Shown here: piece after piece, positions 17,347-26,580 of the stretch
Numbering within the stretch: position 1 is the first letter of the stretch
Layout: each line of letters begins with the position of its first letter
Origin: VFJQ01 sp044226525
GTDB lineage: Bacteria > Verrucomicrobiota > Verrucomicrobiia > Chthoniobacterales > Chthoniobacteraceae
Reading direction: 5' to 3'
DNA length: 64,000 nucleotides
Assembly: GCA_044226525.1 (NCBI GenBank)
Contig: JBGAGV010000003.1
Span: 62,001 to 126,000, forward strand
Notes under the pieces: generated by a model
Told to the model about the DNA's origin: nothing
Databases searched by the model: none
What the model saw: the letters and a program-made list of their open reading frames with translations, nothing else
Translations under genes and position numbers: made by a program

Positions 17347-17445
17347 GAAGCTTTCGCCCTTCTCGTGCGATCAGGCCCGGCGCTTGATTGCCAAAGAACT
17401 CCCACGCATCAGGGTCGAACTCTCCGCTGCGCCGATCTGGTTTCC

Positions 17446-18609
17446 ATGAAACTCCTCCTCTCCCTTTTCGCTCTCGCCACCGCCTCGCTGCTCGCCGCCC
17501 ATCCCAACGACGATCCGCTCGCGCCGTGGCGGACGAAGGTGCGGATCAGCCCCGTGTCTCCGCAAGAAGGCCGGCATACCATTCATTCCTACTTCAATAC
17601 CTGCCCGGAAAGTCCGGATGGGCGTTATGTGCTCTTCTACAGTTCGACGGCCAGGGATGGGCATCGCGGCGAGGTCTGCATCCGCGATCGCAAGAGCGGC
17701 GAGGAGAAGGTGCTCGCGACGAACATCAACGCCGAGGATGCGCATCGGGTGGCCTGCCAGCAGTGGGCCTCGGGCGGAAAACGCGTGGTGTTTCACGGCC
17801 AGCGCGATGGCGAGTGGTTGGTCGGCTGCGTGGATCTCGACACGGGTAAGGAACGGGTGCTGGCGCGGAATCAACTCGCCGGCTGGGGTCAGCCCAATGC
17901 GGACGTCGTCCCCCTCTACAGCCCGCATTGGAATCCGGGGGAACATCGCGACATGGACCTTATCAATGTGGTTACCGGCGAGAAGCAGACCGCCGTCACC
18001 GTCGAGGCGTTGAAGGCGGCGTATCCTGCGTGGTTCGAGAAGACGTTTGGCGAGGGGAAACCTTCGATCTTTTTCCCCATTCTCAGTCCCGATCTGAACC
18101 GCGTCTTTTTCAAGATGGCCCTCGCGAAAGGCAACGACCCGCGGAGCACCGCAGCGAGCGCGCGAGAAGGATTGATCTGCTACAGCCTCGCCGAAAAGCG
18201 TTTTCTCTACATGAACCCAAAGTGGGGCCACCCGTCGTGGCAGCCGGATTCCCGGCACATCACCGAGACGCATTACATGACCTTCGATAGCAATGACGGG
18301 AAATACACCCGCCTCACCGCGTTGCAGGACGTGAGCGGCGATCATCCCTCGGTGAGCCCCGATGGCCGCATCATCGTGACCGATACGATCATGGATAAGT
18401 GGGGCGGCACCTCGAAAGAGTGGGGCATCGTGCTGGCCGATTCCCAGGGCAAGGGGCAGATCGTCATTCATCAATTCGACAACTCACGCGGCGCGAATTC
18501 GTGGCGCCGTTCGCATCCCCACCCCGTCTTTTCGGCGGACGGCAAACGGATCTATTACAACGTGAGCGACGGCGAGTTCACCCGCCTCTTCGTCGCCGAA
18601 ATCGACTGA
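17446..18609 (+). CDS. Exported TolB-like beta-propeller protein
   Basis: A 387-residue protein with a signal peptide (MKLLLSLFALATASLLAA). The body is a series of WD40-like TolB strands: SPDGRYVLFYSS, WASGGKRVVFHG, LSPDLNRVFFKM, WQPDSRHITETHY, VSPDGRIIVTDT, FSADGKRIYYNV. The pattern resembles the seven-bladed propeller of family 22 oligogalacturonate lyases, but I cannot confirm their catalytic residues, so a binding or lyase role on oligosaccharides is only a possibility. It is followed eight bases later by the sugar isomerase gene, so the two are probably co-transcribed. Confidence 0.75.
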   Translation: MKLLLSLFALATASLLAAHPNDDPLAPWRTKVRISPVSPQEGRHTIHSYFNTCPESPDGRYVLFYSSTARDGHRGEVCIRDRKSGEEKVLATNINAEDAHRVACQQWASGGKRVVFHGQRDGEWLVGCVDLDTGKERVLARNQLAGWGQPNADVVPLYSPHWNPGEHRDMDLINVVTGEKQTAVTVEALKAAYPAWFEKTFGEGKPSIFFPILSPDLNRVFFKMALAKGNDPRSTAASAREGLICYSLAEKRFLYMNPKWGHPSWQPDSRHITETHYMTFDSNDGKYTRLTALQDVSGDHPSVSPDGRIIVTDTIMDKWGGTSKEWGIVLADSQGKGQIVIHQFDNSRGANSWRRSHPHPVFSADGKRIYYNVSDGEFTRLFVAEID

Positions 18610-18617
18610 GGTCCTTC

Positions 18618-19520
18618 ATGACTCCCAGTCTTTTCTCCATCAGCTACGCCGGCCTGTGGGGCCAGGATTCGCTCAGTCTGTGCGACTTCATTCGCCGCGC
18701 GGGGACGCTGGGCTTTCCATCGGTCATGATCGCCGGCAAACGCCCGCATCTCTCCCCGCTCGACGCCACGCCCGAAGCGATCGCCGCCGTGCAGACCGCG
18801 CTGAAGGAAGCCGGCGTGCGCTGCGACATCCTCGGAGCTTACACGAACCTCGTGCCTTCCGCCGGCGCCGGGTGCGAAGTGCCGCACATCGAATTCCAGA
18901 TCGCCTACGTCGAGTCGCTGGCAAAGATCGCCGCCCAACTCGGCGCGAAGATCGTGCGCATTTTCACCGCGTATGAATCGCCTGCGCTCGACCTGCAAAC
19001 GCAGTGGCAGCGCGCAGTGAAGGCGATTCGCGAAATGTGCGACCGGGCCGCCGCGCATGGGGTCACCATCGCGATTCAAAATCATCACGACCTAGCGCTG
19101 CACACCGACGCATTGCTCGAACTTCTCGCCGATATCGACCGGCCCAACTGCAAGCTCGGCTTCGATGCGTGGTCTCCGGCCCTGCGCGGCGAACCGCTGC
19201 GCGAAGCCGCCAAAAAAGCCGCACCCCATACCGTTCTCACGACGAATGCGGACTACCTCCGCGGGCCACGCCACCGCTACCGGCCCGAACTGGTGAACTA
19301 CGAACCCGTGACGCCCGATTGGGTTCGCGCTGTTCCCTTCGGCACGGGCCTCATCGACTACGCCGCCTTTTTCGAAGGACTCAAGGAAGGCGGTTTCGAT
19401 GGCTTCGCCGTTTACGAAATGTGCTCCCCACTCCGGGGCGGTGGCGCACTCGAAAACCTCGATGCCTGTGCGAAGACCTATCTTAGTTGGATGGGAGGTC
19501 GGCGACTCATCGCCTCGTAG
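18618..19520 (+). CDS. Sugar phosphate isomerase/epimerase family TIM barrel
   Basis: A 300-residue protein with no signal, so cytoplasmic. The xylose-isomerase-like TIM barrel is shown by GAYTNLVPS, IVRIFTAYESPALD, VTIAIQNHHDLALHTD, KLGFDAWSPAL and FAVYEMCSPLRGGGA, with the metal-binding His/Asp/Glu residues at strand ends as in the family. Members interconvert sugars, inosose or keto-sugar intermediates. It begins eight bases after the propeller gene and likely handles a product imported after extracellular sugar breakdown; the reaction is not determined. Confidence 0.88.
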   Translation: MTPSLFSISYAGLWGQDSLSLCDFIRRAGTLGFPSVMIAGKRPHLSPLDATPEAIAAVQTALKEAGVRCDILGAYTNLVPSAGAGCEVPHIEFQIAYVESLAKIAAQLGAKIVRIFTAYESPALDLQTQWQRAVKAIREMCDRAAAHGVTIAIQNHHDLALHTDALLELLADIDRPNCKLGFDAWSPALRGEPLREAAKKAAPHTVLTTNADYLRGPRHRYRPELVNYEPVTPDWVRAVPFGTGLIDYAAFFEGLKEGGFDGFAVYEMCSPLRGGGALENLDACAKTYLSWMGGRRLIAS

Positions 19521-19572
19521 ATCGAGGCACTTTTTACTCGCTTTTGGCGGGCCAAGCGAGTTGCTCATCACC

Positions 19573-20298
19573 ATGCGCACTTCGAATCCCATTCTTCGTT
19601 CTGAGGCCTTCGATTCTCCACGGGTCATCGGCGAAGCCGAGCCAATGACGATCGGTGGAACCGTTCATAAATCGTTCATCCTTCTCGCGATCGCCGGAGC
19701 GGCGGCTTACTTCTCGTGGACGCGGGTCGGTGGGCTGAGCACGCCGCTTTACATCGGTGGAGCTATCGGCGGGTTTATCGTGGCGATGATTTTGTCGTTC
19801 AAAAGCGCGTGGGCGCCGGTGCTCGCGCCGGTTTATGCGGCGCTGGAAGGACTTTTTCTCGGCGGCGTCTCGGCGGCCTATGCGCAAAGGTTCGGCGGCA
19901 TCGTCGGGCAGGCGGTGATGCTGACCTTCGGCGTGTTCTTCGCTCTGCTCGCAGCGTATCAGACGGGGCTCGTGCGACCGTCGGAGAAGTTCAAGATGGG
20001 GCTCATCGCGGCGACGGGGGGAATTGCACTGGTGTATCTCGTGTCGATGGTGCTGCGGATTTTCGGCGTGCAGATGCCGTTCATCTATGGAAGCGGCGCG
20101 TTCAGCATCGGCTTCAGCGTGGTGGTCGTGATCATCGCGGCGCTGAACCTCGTGCTGGACTTCGAATTCATCGAGGAAGGCGCGGCTTCGCGAGCGCCGA
20201 AATACATGGAGTGGTATGGTGCGTTCGGCCTGCTGGTGACGCTGGTCTGGCTGTATCTCGAAATCCTGCGCTTGCTCGCCAAGATGCGGGATCGGTGA
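19573..20298 (+). CDS. Bax inhibitor-1/YccA family membrane protein
   Basis: A 241-residue protein with about seven transmembrane helices. The N-terminal cytoplasmic part is MRTSNPILRSEAF, as in bacterial YccA/YbhL relatives, and conserved family segments include YAALEGLFLGGVSAAY and NLVLDFEFIEEGA, which carries the paired acidic residues thought to gate ions. The C-terminus is basic. Bacterial members are proposed pH-sensitive Ca2+ leak channels or protease modulators. It is unrelated in function to its neighbours. Confidence 0.9.
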   Translation: MRTSNPILRSEAFDSPRVIGEAEPMTIGGTVHKSFILLAIAGAAAYFSWTRVGGLSTPLYIGGAIGGFIVAMILSFKSAWAPVLAPVYAALEGLFLGGVSAAYAQRFGGIVGQAVMLTFGVFFALLAAYQTGLVRPSEKFKMGLIAATGGIALVYLVSMVLRIFGVQMPFIYGSGAFSIGFSVVVVIIAALNLVLDFEFIEEGAASRAPKYMEWYGAFGLLVTLVWLYLEILRLLAKMRDR

Positions 20299-20366
20299 AG
20301 CGGGCAACCGGAAGCCGTCTGTCTCGGCAGTTGCGGGAAGGCGCGGCTTAAGGCAAGTCGCCGCGC

Positions 20367-21584
20367 ATGTTACGCGTCATTCTCTTCGCTCTGATCCTGC
20401 CTCTTGCGGCTTCGGCTGAAAACTGGCCGCAATGGCGCGGGCCGCGCCTGGATGGAACCAGCACCGGCAAAGGTTACGCCACGCGGTGGAGCGCGACGGA
20501 AAACGTGCGGTGGAAGACGGAGTTGCCGGGGCTCGGCCATGCGTCGCCGATCGTGTGGAAGGATCGGATCTTTACCGTCGCGGCGCTGGATACGGGCGAG
20601 CGGCTGTTGCTCTGCGTCGATCGCTCGAATGGAAAAGTGTTGTGGCAACAGGTGGTGGTGCAGACGCCACTGGAGCGGAAGCATCGCGAGAACAGCCATG
20701 CGTCCAGCACCCCGGCGACGGATGGGGAAAAAGTGTTCTGCTCGTTCCTCGACCAAGGGCAGGTGGTGGTGGCGGCCTACGATTTCGCGGGGCAGCAGCT
20801 CTGGCTCAAACGCATCGGCGGATTTTCCAGCGTGCATGGATTTTGCAGTTCGCCGATCTTGCACAAGGACACGATCATCGTGAACTGCGACCAGGACGGC
20901 GACGGTTACATGGTCGCGCTGGCGCGGCAGGACGGCGCGGAGCGCTGGCGAGTGGAACGCCCCAACAAGACGCGCAGCTACTGCGCGCCACTCATCCGCG
21001 AAGCGGGTGGACGCACACAGATGGTGCTCTCCGGGTCGAAGTGCGTCGCGAGTTACGACCCCGACACGGGCGAGAATATCTGGATGATCGACGGGCCGAC
21101 GGATCAGTGGGTCGCGTCGCCGGTGTTTAGCGCGAAGGCGAATCTGTTCTTCATCACGGGCGGATTTCCGGATCACCACCTGCTTGCCATCAAGCCGGAC
21201 AGCAAAGGAAACATCACCGACTCGCCGCAGATCGTATGGCACGGGCGGCAAGGCGTCGCGTATGTCCCCTCGCCCATCGCGGAGGGCGACTGGTTTTTCA
21301 TCACCGACGATCGCGGGTTTGCACACTGTTTCGATGCGAAGACCGGCGAGGAAAAATGGGAGCAGCGCTTCTTCCGCCAGCACGCCTCCATCGCGAGCGC
21401 GAATGGGCTGCTCTATTTCCTCGCGGACAACGGCGAGTGCCGCGTGGTCAAGGCGGGCGAGAAGTTCGAACTCGTGTCGCTCAACGCCCTCGGCGAACCC
21501 GCTTATGCTTCACCGGCGTTTAGTGACGGGGAAATCTATCTCCGCGGCGAGAAGCATCTCTTCTGCATCGCCGGCGGAAAGTAA
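20367..21584 (+). CDS. Exported PQQ-like beta-propeller repeat protein
   Basis: A 405-residue protein with a signal peptide (MLRVILFALILPLAASA). The mature N-terminus, ENWPQWRGPRLDGTS, is the standard opening of the PVC outer-membrane 'PQQ-binding-like repeat' proteins. Propeller blades follow with paired Ala/Trp docking motifs (SNGKVLWQQV, DTGENIWMID, KTGEEKWEQRF). It lacks an obvious PQQ active site, so it may be a scaffold or sugar-binding protein rather than a dehydrogenase. A long hairpin follows the stop. Confidence 0.85.
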   Translation: MLRVILFALILPLAASAENWPQWRGPRLDGTSTGKGYATRWSATENVRWKTELPGLGHASPIVWKDRIFTVAALDTGERLLLCVDRSNGKVLWQQVVVQTPLERKHRENSHASSTPATDGEKVFCSFLDQGQVVVAAYDFAGQQLWLKRIGGFSSVHGFCSSPILHKDTIIVNCDQDGDGYMVALARQDGAERWRVERPNKTRSYCAPLIREAGGRTQMVLSGSKCVASYDPDTGENIWMIDGPTDQWVASPVFSAKANLFFITGGFPDHHLLAIKPDSKGNITDSPQIVWHGRQGVAYVPSPIAEGDWFFITDDRGFAHCFDAKTGEEKWEQRFFRQHASIASANGLLYFLADNGECRVVKAGEKFELVSLNALGEPAYASPAFSDGEIYLRGEKHLFCIAGGK

Positions 21585-21606
21585 CTTCGATCGTTCCAGC
21601 CGTCCT

Positions 21607-21635
21607 CCTGGGCGTAGGGTTGTGCTACGCCCAGG
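21607..21635. terminator. Hairpin between convergent genes (bidirectional terminator candidate)
   Basis: An 11-bp perfect stem CCTGGGCGTAG / CTACGCCCAGG with a seven-base loop sits between the ends of the PQQ-repeat gene (plus) and the 1229-residue protein gene (minus). There is no T-run on either side, so it may block 3' exonucleases rather than end transcription directly. Confidence 0.6.
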
Positions 21636-21674
21636 ACGACTTGCTGACGAGTCACCTTGCCCAAGGCTGCGGAA

Positions 21675-24600
21675 TTACAGCGGGTTACCCGTCTCTTTGA
21701 AGACGATACTGAAATCGAGTTGGAAGGAGTCGCTGCCGTCGGTGGTGTTCGGCCCCACCGCGACATAGATGGTGTCTCCGGGCTGGAGCTGGCCGACATT
21801 CTGATCGAAGACGAATGGCGTGACCGACGGGAAGGTCTGGCTGAACTTCTGGGTGAAGGTCGCGCCGTTGGCAGACTCGGTGAAGATCATGAGCTGCCCG
21901 CCATTGCTCACGGCGGTGGTGACGGTGACGAAGCTACTGCTGATGCCGTAATAACCGGCGAGCTTCACGGTGTAGGCGGCGATCGGGAAACGATCGTAGG
22001 TGGCGCCTTGCGCGGAACCCCGCCCGGGGTGACCACCGCTGGCGTTGAGATTGCCGTAGGGGAAGAGCGTCGAGCTATTATCGGGCGACACCGGGAAGCC
22101 GTTCACGCCGTAGCGATTGATGGTCGGGCACCAGTTGAGCGAGCGATAGTTCGCGGCGCTGGTGATCGGGCCAAGCGCATTCCACAGGTAGTTCCAGCCA
22201 TTGATCGGCGAGTGCGAGCGGAAGTCATCGCGGTAGTCGGCGACAACCCGCGTCGCTCCGCCGGCAACGGTGAACGCGACGGATGCGAGCGAGCCGAGTT
22301 GCGGCGTGCACTTGATGGTGTGGGCGCCGGGCGTGAGCACCTGGCCAACCCACGGGTTCGCATCGGTGCCGAAGGCCGTGTATGGCGGTTTCGTCTTGGT
22401 GTTGGTGGGATTGCCATCGAGTTGCAGCGTGGCGCTGCCTTGCGCGTAGTTGAGGTTGGCGCGGATGGTGAGGTTAGTGGTGCCGAGTTTGGCGGGATCG
22501 ACCACTGCATTCGCCGTGAGCGTCATCAGATCTTCGTGCGTGGTCGCATCCACCACCGTGAAGGTCTGCAAAACGGTGGTTCCGCCGAAACTGGGGAGCA
22601 ACCACTGGTCGATGGCTGCACCCGAAGCCGCCGTATCCGTCGCTGCCGTGGGGAGGCCCGTGCTGTCGATCAAGGCGGGGGGAATGTGACCGTAGATTTT
22701 CTGCGGCGGCTGCATGGGCTGGCGGCGCGGATCGGCTGAGGCATTCCAACTCGTGTCCAGATCGAGCGCCGCCAGATCGAGCCCGCCCTTGCCGGTGGCG
22801 TGGTGGCAACTCAGGCAGAAGGCATTGTCGGACACATCGGGGCGCGGACGATTGTGGAAGAGCGGACCTTCGGGGAAGTGAATGCTCGGCCGCAGCGAGG
22901 TAGTGCCGCTCGGGATGCTGAAGCGATGGGCGCCATTGTCGTTCTTGTAGTCGTAGAAGCAGGCGTATTGCGTGTAGCTGGTCTCGCCGTTGTTCTTGAG
23001 GCGACTGGTGATTTCATTATGCGACCATGTGGGGAATCGATCGGCGAATTTCGTTTTCCATGCGCCGGTGTAGCCGGAGTTGAGGCCGACAAGGGTGCCG
23101 TTGGCGTGATTGCACGCGGTCTCGTAATCGACGCTGTGCGCGATGACTTTGAAATCGTCCACCCAGCCGGCGAAGGCGGTGATCGCTTCGGCGGAAGGTT
23201 TGCCGACGGTGAGTTTGCCGGGGATCATCTGGAAGATGGAAGAGAACGGATCGTCCCAGCGATTGTAGGGCAGGCCGTTGAGGTGGAACGTTACGTTCGT
23301 GCCCTGCTGGCGGACTTGGAAGGCGAAGTGGGCCCAGCCGGTGTCCGGGAGGAGATCGTCCATCGGGCTTGTCGGGGCCGTGGTGTTTGGCACCGGGATG
23401 GTAATGCGATTGATGATGGCGTTGCTGGCGTCCTTGTAGAGCACCTGGCTGCGGCCATAGAGCGCGATCTTCGTGCCATCCGGGAAAGTGAGCAGGCGGC
23501 GCTCGGTGGTGTCGTTCGCGAAGCGGCAATCGACGAAGATGCCGATATACCAATCGTGATCCGCCACATTCACTCCGGCCGGCTGCGCATCGACGGTGAA
23601 CTCGAGGCCGATGGCACCATCCATCGAGAAACCTTTGCCATGCACACCGCCGGTGGCCGCGGGTTCGAGCCGGCCGTTGCCAATCACTAAGCCATTCTTC
23701 GGCACGATCCATCGATCGGTCGTGGAGGTGGCGGCGTTCTGCAGCTTCACCGGCTGATCGAAGGCATTTGTTGAGGTGTTCCATCCGCTCCAGTGCTTGA
23801 AGTTACCGCCGCCTGCGGGGAGCGTAAGCAGGCCTTCCATGTTGGCGATGATGAAGCCATCCGGATCGAGGTAATCGTCGAAGGCGAGCTCGTCGGCCTG
23901 CGCACTGTCGGTCATCGGCCAGGTCACATCGCGCAGCCCGATGGGCAGCGCGAATTGCCGATAGTTAAAGACATTCTCGATCGAGTCGATGATGTCGCCG
24001 TTGTCGTTTTCCCCCGCGGGCATGCGCTTGGTCGCGCGGCCGTAGCCCATGCGGAGGATACCGGTTTCGGTGCCGAGCGGGCCGCTGTTGGGCTGGAAGA
24101 GCGAGACCATGCGTTGCTGCGGTCCAGTGGCGGTGCCGCCGGCGGCATTCGTGTCGCCCTGGCCGACGGCGTAATCGACCGCATTCAGCAGGTTGTCGAT
24201 CATCACGACCTTGCCGTGGCTCCACAGGCCGGTGAAGGAAATGCCCTGGTGTTTCCCGCCATCTTCGCCCTGCGTGTAGTCGGGCGTATCCTCGGGAGCG
24301 CCGGTCTGCGGGTAGCGCGCGTGGTTATAATTCCCGTCGGTGCCGAGGTAGTGGAGCTTGTCGAAAACGGTTTCGAAAAAGAGGTTCTTCGCGTCGCGAT
24401 CGATCCACGGATACGAGCCGCCGATGTCCTTACCCGGCGTGATGAGCGTCCCCTCCGGATCGCGGAACGGCGCCATGGCAAAACCGAACAGCGTATTGAT
24501 GCGGGTGTCTGACGGCGCGAACGAAATCGGGATGAGGTTCGTCCACTGCGCCGGGTCGGCGGAATTGCCCGAGGGGTAATAGGAATAGACGATGTCGCAA

Positions 24601-25364
24601 CTCTGCGCGGGTTGCACCACGCCGGTGTTCGGGTTCGTCCAGACGAGATTGCCTGAGCCGACACGGACGATGAGGAGGCGCCCATCGCCGCATACGACCG
24701 GCTCGAACGCGGAGCCGTTCCAGCCGGTGAAAAGCGGACCGGCGACGGAGGGGCCCGATTTTTCGATGAGGCGAATGCTCGCGCTCGTCGTCTTCGGATT
24801 GCTCACGGTGATCTTGATCGGCGTGACAAAGAACTGGGTGCGGTTGTTTGGTGAAGTGCCCTGGTTGGCCGTCACCATCACCTTGATGTTGTAAACGTCT
24901 TCACCGGCGACGGACTGCGGGTTCGAACCCGGGTCCCACAAACACGTGTGCGAAACGCCGAGCACGCCGTCGGTGTAATTTTTCGAGCCGAGCGAGGGAT
25001 TGCCGTAGGTGTTGGTGACGTTGATGCGCGTCACGGTCGGCGAGAGCACGGTGTATGCGCCGGCGGGGTTGAGCAGAAAGGGCTGCGTCATCTTCTCCGG
25101 GATCATCAATGCGAAGCGCGGCGTGCCGCCGTCCGGACCGGAACCTTCCACGGCCGTGGAGATGCGGCCGTCATTCGTGGTCCGATAACCTGGCAGATGC
25201 GGCCGCGTGAATTGCGGCTGGTAGGTCGTGCCGGCGATGCCATCGGGATCGATGACGCCGGTGACTTCACGCCAGATGGCGGGCGATTCTGGAACGGCGG
25301 GCTGCGCCGGGAGGAAGGATGGGGAGACGGCGCAGAGCGCCAGCAGGAGGGGAGTGAATCTCAT
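21675..25364 (-). CDS. Large secreted protein with LamG-like domain and a c-type haem motif
   Basis: A 1229-residue exported protein (signal peptide MRFTPLLLALCAVSPSFLPA). I do not recognise residues 20-520, which are extracellular in style, rich in Asn/Thr/Gly. Residues about 560-780 read as a concanavalin/LamG-type jelly roll (GFSMDGAIGLEFTVDAQ, DTGWAHFAFQVRQQG, GWVDDFKVIAHSV). At about residue 850 there is CLSCHHATGKGG, a cytochrome c haem-attachment motif in a short PVC-style domain. A further ~350 residues of beta-sandwich-like sequence follow. There is no PEP-CTERM anchor at the C-terminus (FKETGNPL). The combination suggests a cell-surface or periplasmic redox protein that binds a polymer; this is inference. 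Confidence 0.8.
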   Translation of the reverse strand: MRFTPLLLALCAVSPSFLPAQPAVPESPAIWREVTGVIDPDGIAGTTYQPQFTRPHLPGYRTTNDGRISTAVEGSGPDGGTPRFALMIPEKMTQPFLLNPAGAYTVLSPTVTRINVTNTYGNPSLGSKNYTDGVLGVSHTCLWDPGSNPQSVAGEDVYNIKVMVTANQGTSPNNRTQFFVTPIKITVSNPKTTSASIRLIEKSGPSVAGPLFTGWNGSAFEPVVCGDGRLLIVRVGSGNLVWTNPNTGVVQPAQSCDIVYSYYPSGNSADPAQWTNLIPISFAPSDTRINTLFGFAMAPFRDPEGTLITPGKDIGGSYPWIDRDAKNLFFETVFDKLHYLGTDGNYNHARYPQTGAPEDTPDYTQGEDGGKHQGISFTGLWSHGKVVMIDNLLNAVDYAVGQGDTNAAGGTATGPQQRMVSLFQPNSGPLGTETGILRMGYGRATKRMPAGENDNGDIIDSIENVFNYRQFALPIGLRDVTWPMTDSAQADELAFDDYLDPDGFIIANMEGLLTLPAGGGNFKHWSGWNTSTNAFDQPVKLQNAATSTTDRWIVPKNGLVIGNGRLEPAATGGVHGKGFSMDGAIGLEFTVDAQPAGVNVADHDWYIGIFVDCRFANDTTERRLLTFPDGTKIALYGRSQVLYKDASNAIINRITIPVPNTTAPTSPMDDLLPDTGWAHFAFQVRQQGTNVTFHLNGLPYNRWDDPFSSIFQMIPGKLTVGKPSAEAITAFAGWVDDFKVIAHSVDYETACNHANGTLVGLNSGYTGAWKTKFADRFPTWSHNEITSRLKNNGETSYTQYACFYDYKNDNGAHRFSIPSGTTSLRPSIHFPEGPLFHNRPRPDVSDNAFCLSCHHATGKGGLDLAALDLDTSWNASADPRRQPMQPPQKIYGHIPPALIDSTGLPTAATDTAASGAAIDQWLLPSFGGTTVLQTFTVVDATTHEDLMTLTANAVVDPAKLGTTNLTIRANLNYAQGSATLQLDGNPTNTKTKPPYTAFGTDANPWVGQVLTPGAHTIKCTPQLGSLASVAFTVAGGATRVVADYRDDFRSHSPINGWNYLWNALGPITSAANYRSLNWCPTINRYGVNGFPVSPDNSSTLFPYGNLNASGGHPGRGSAQGATYDRFPIAAYTVKLAGYYGISSSFVTVTTAVSNGGQLMIFTESANGATFTQKFSQTFPSVTPFVFDQNVGQLQPGDTIYVAVGPNTTDGSDSFQLDFSIVFKETGNPL

Positions 25365-25498
25365 TGGTTGGGGAAGAAGAATTCGCTGCTGGTGTTAGCG
25401 GTGGTGGCGTCCGACGGCTTGAACGCTTCGCCCTAAATTTTGAATAATTCGCTCGCAACCACCTCGGACCGGCACCAAATTCAGTGGTTCCGTGTAGG

Positions 25499-26461
25499 CT
25501 ACAGCCCGTGCTGTTTGCGATAGGCCAGCGGCGAGATTGCGTGCTTCGCTTTGAACAGGCGCTGCAGATGGCTCTGGTCGGAGAAGCCGGTGCGGTAGGC
25601 GACCTCGGCGACGCTGTCGCTGGTTTCGCGGAGCAAATGGGCGGCCCGCTCGAGGCGCAGGTCGCGAAGATAATCGCCAAAACCCCAGCCGGTCGTCTCT
25701 TTGAAAAACGCGCGGAAGCGGCTCGTGCTCATGCCAGCGACGCGAGCGACTTCGGGCTGCGAGATGTGCGCGTGGCAACGCAGCGCGAGAAACTCAAGCA
25801 CGCGACCGAGGCGCGCTTCGCGCTCGGCGCGCGCGGACATGGCCTCGGGAGCACCGCCCGGCGCGTCGAAGGCGCGGCGTAATTGCAGCAGCAGGTCGAG
25901 CAGGTGAAAGCGTAACGCGAGCTGGCGCCCATCCGTTGAAGCCGGCGCAAACCACGCCTGCGCGAGCCGCAACAGCGCACCCTGCACGCCGGCCGCGGCG
26001 GCAGCATCGCCGTCGATCTTCGGCTTCGTTTTTTCCGGGCGCCGATCCCACCCGGAGAGGAACTGAAGATCGACGTCCGATCCACCCGGCGCGACGGCTT
26101 CAGTGCGGAAGAAAACAACGAGCGGTGCGTGCGTCTTTTCCATGCGCACCACGCCGTGCAATTTGAGCGGATCGACGATCACGACGTCGCCGGGAGCGAA
26201 AGAAAACGTCTGCGTGCCGACGCAGTATTCCCCACCTCCACCGCACGCGATCCACAGCTCGTAGTAGTCGTGCCAGTGCATCCAGTTCTCGCCCACCATG
26301 CGCCGGTAACCGGGATACGATTGCGCAGAGAGCACGAGCGGAAATTGCTTCGGAAAATCGCGCGAGAGATATCGACGGGAGTCCAGTCTTCGCGACAGGG
26401 AAAACACATCGCGCGGGAGCGCGGCGAGGTAAGCGAGCAGTTCGCGTTTCTGCGGACTCAT
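25499..26461 (-). CDS. AraC-family transcriptional regulator with cupin sensor domain
   Basis: A 320-residue regulator. The start at 26461 (MSPQKRELLAYLAAL) is chosen over one 23 codons upstream, which reads low-complexity basic sequence. The N-terminal cupin is marked by NWMHWHDYYELWIACGG and SFAPGDVVIVDPLKLHG, a sugar-sensing fold. The C-terminal ~100 residues hold the paired helix-turn-helix: ISQPEVARVAGMSTSRFRAF and VAEVAYRTGFSDQSHLQRLF, ending ISPLAYRKQHGL. It lies 119 bases downstream of the sialidase gene on the same strand, so control of that or other glycan genes is plausible. Confidence 0.93.
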   Translation of the reverse strand: MSPQKRELLAYLAALPRDVFSLSRRLDSRRYLSRDFPKQFPLVLSAQSYPGYRRMVGENWMHWHDYYELWIACGGGGEYCVGTQTFSFAPGDVVIVDPLKLHGVVRMEKTHAPLVVFFRTEAVAPGGSDVDLQFLSGWDRRPEKTKPKIDGDAAAAAGVQGALLRLAQAWFAPASTDGRQLALRFHLLDLLLQLRRAFDAPGGAPEAMSARAEREARLGRVLEFLALRCHAHISQPEVARVAGMSTSRFRAFFKETTGWGFGDYLRDLRLERAAHLLRETSDSVAEVAYRTGFSDQSHLQRLFKAKHAISPLAYRKQHGL

Positions 26462-26580
26462 GAGGGGATCACCGAGTGTGCACGAAAGAGTAACGTGGGC
26501 AATCTCCCCGCGATGACGGTGACGGCCCAATCAGACGTTCAAGTCGAGCGGTCCAGGAAAGCCGCCGGCAAGATGGCGCG

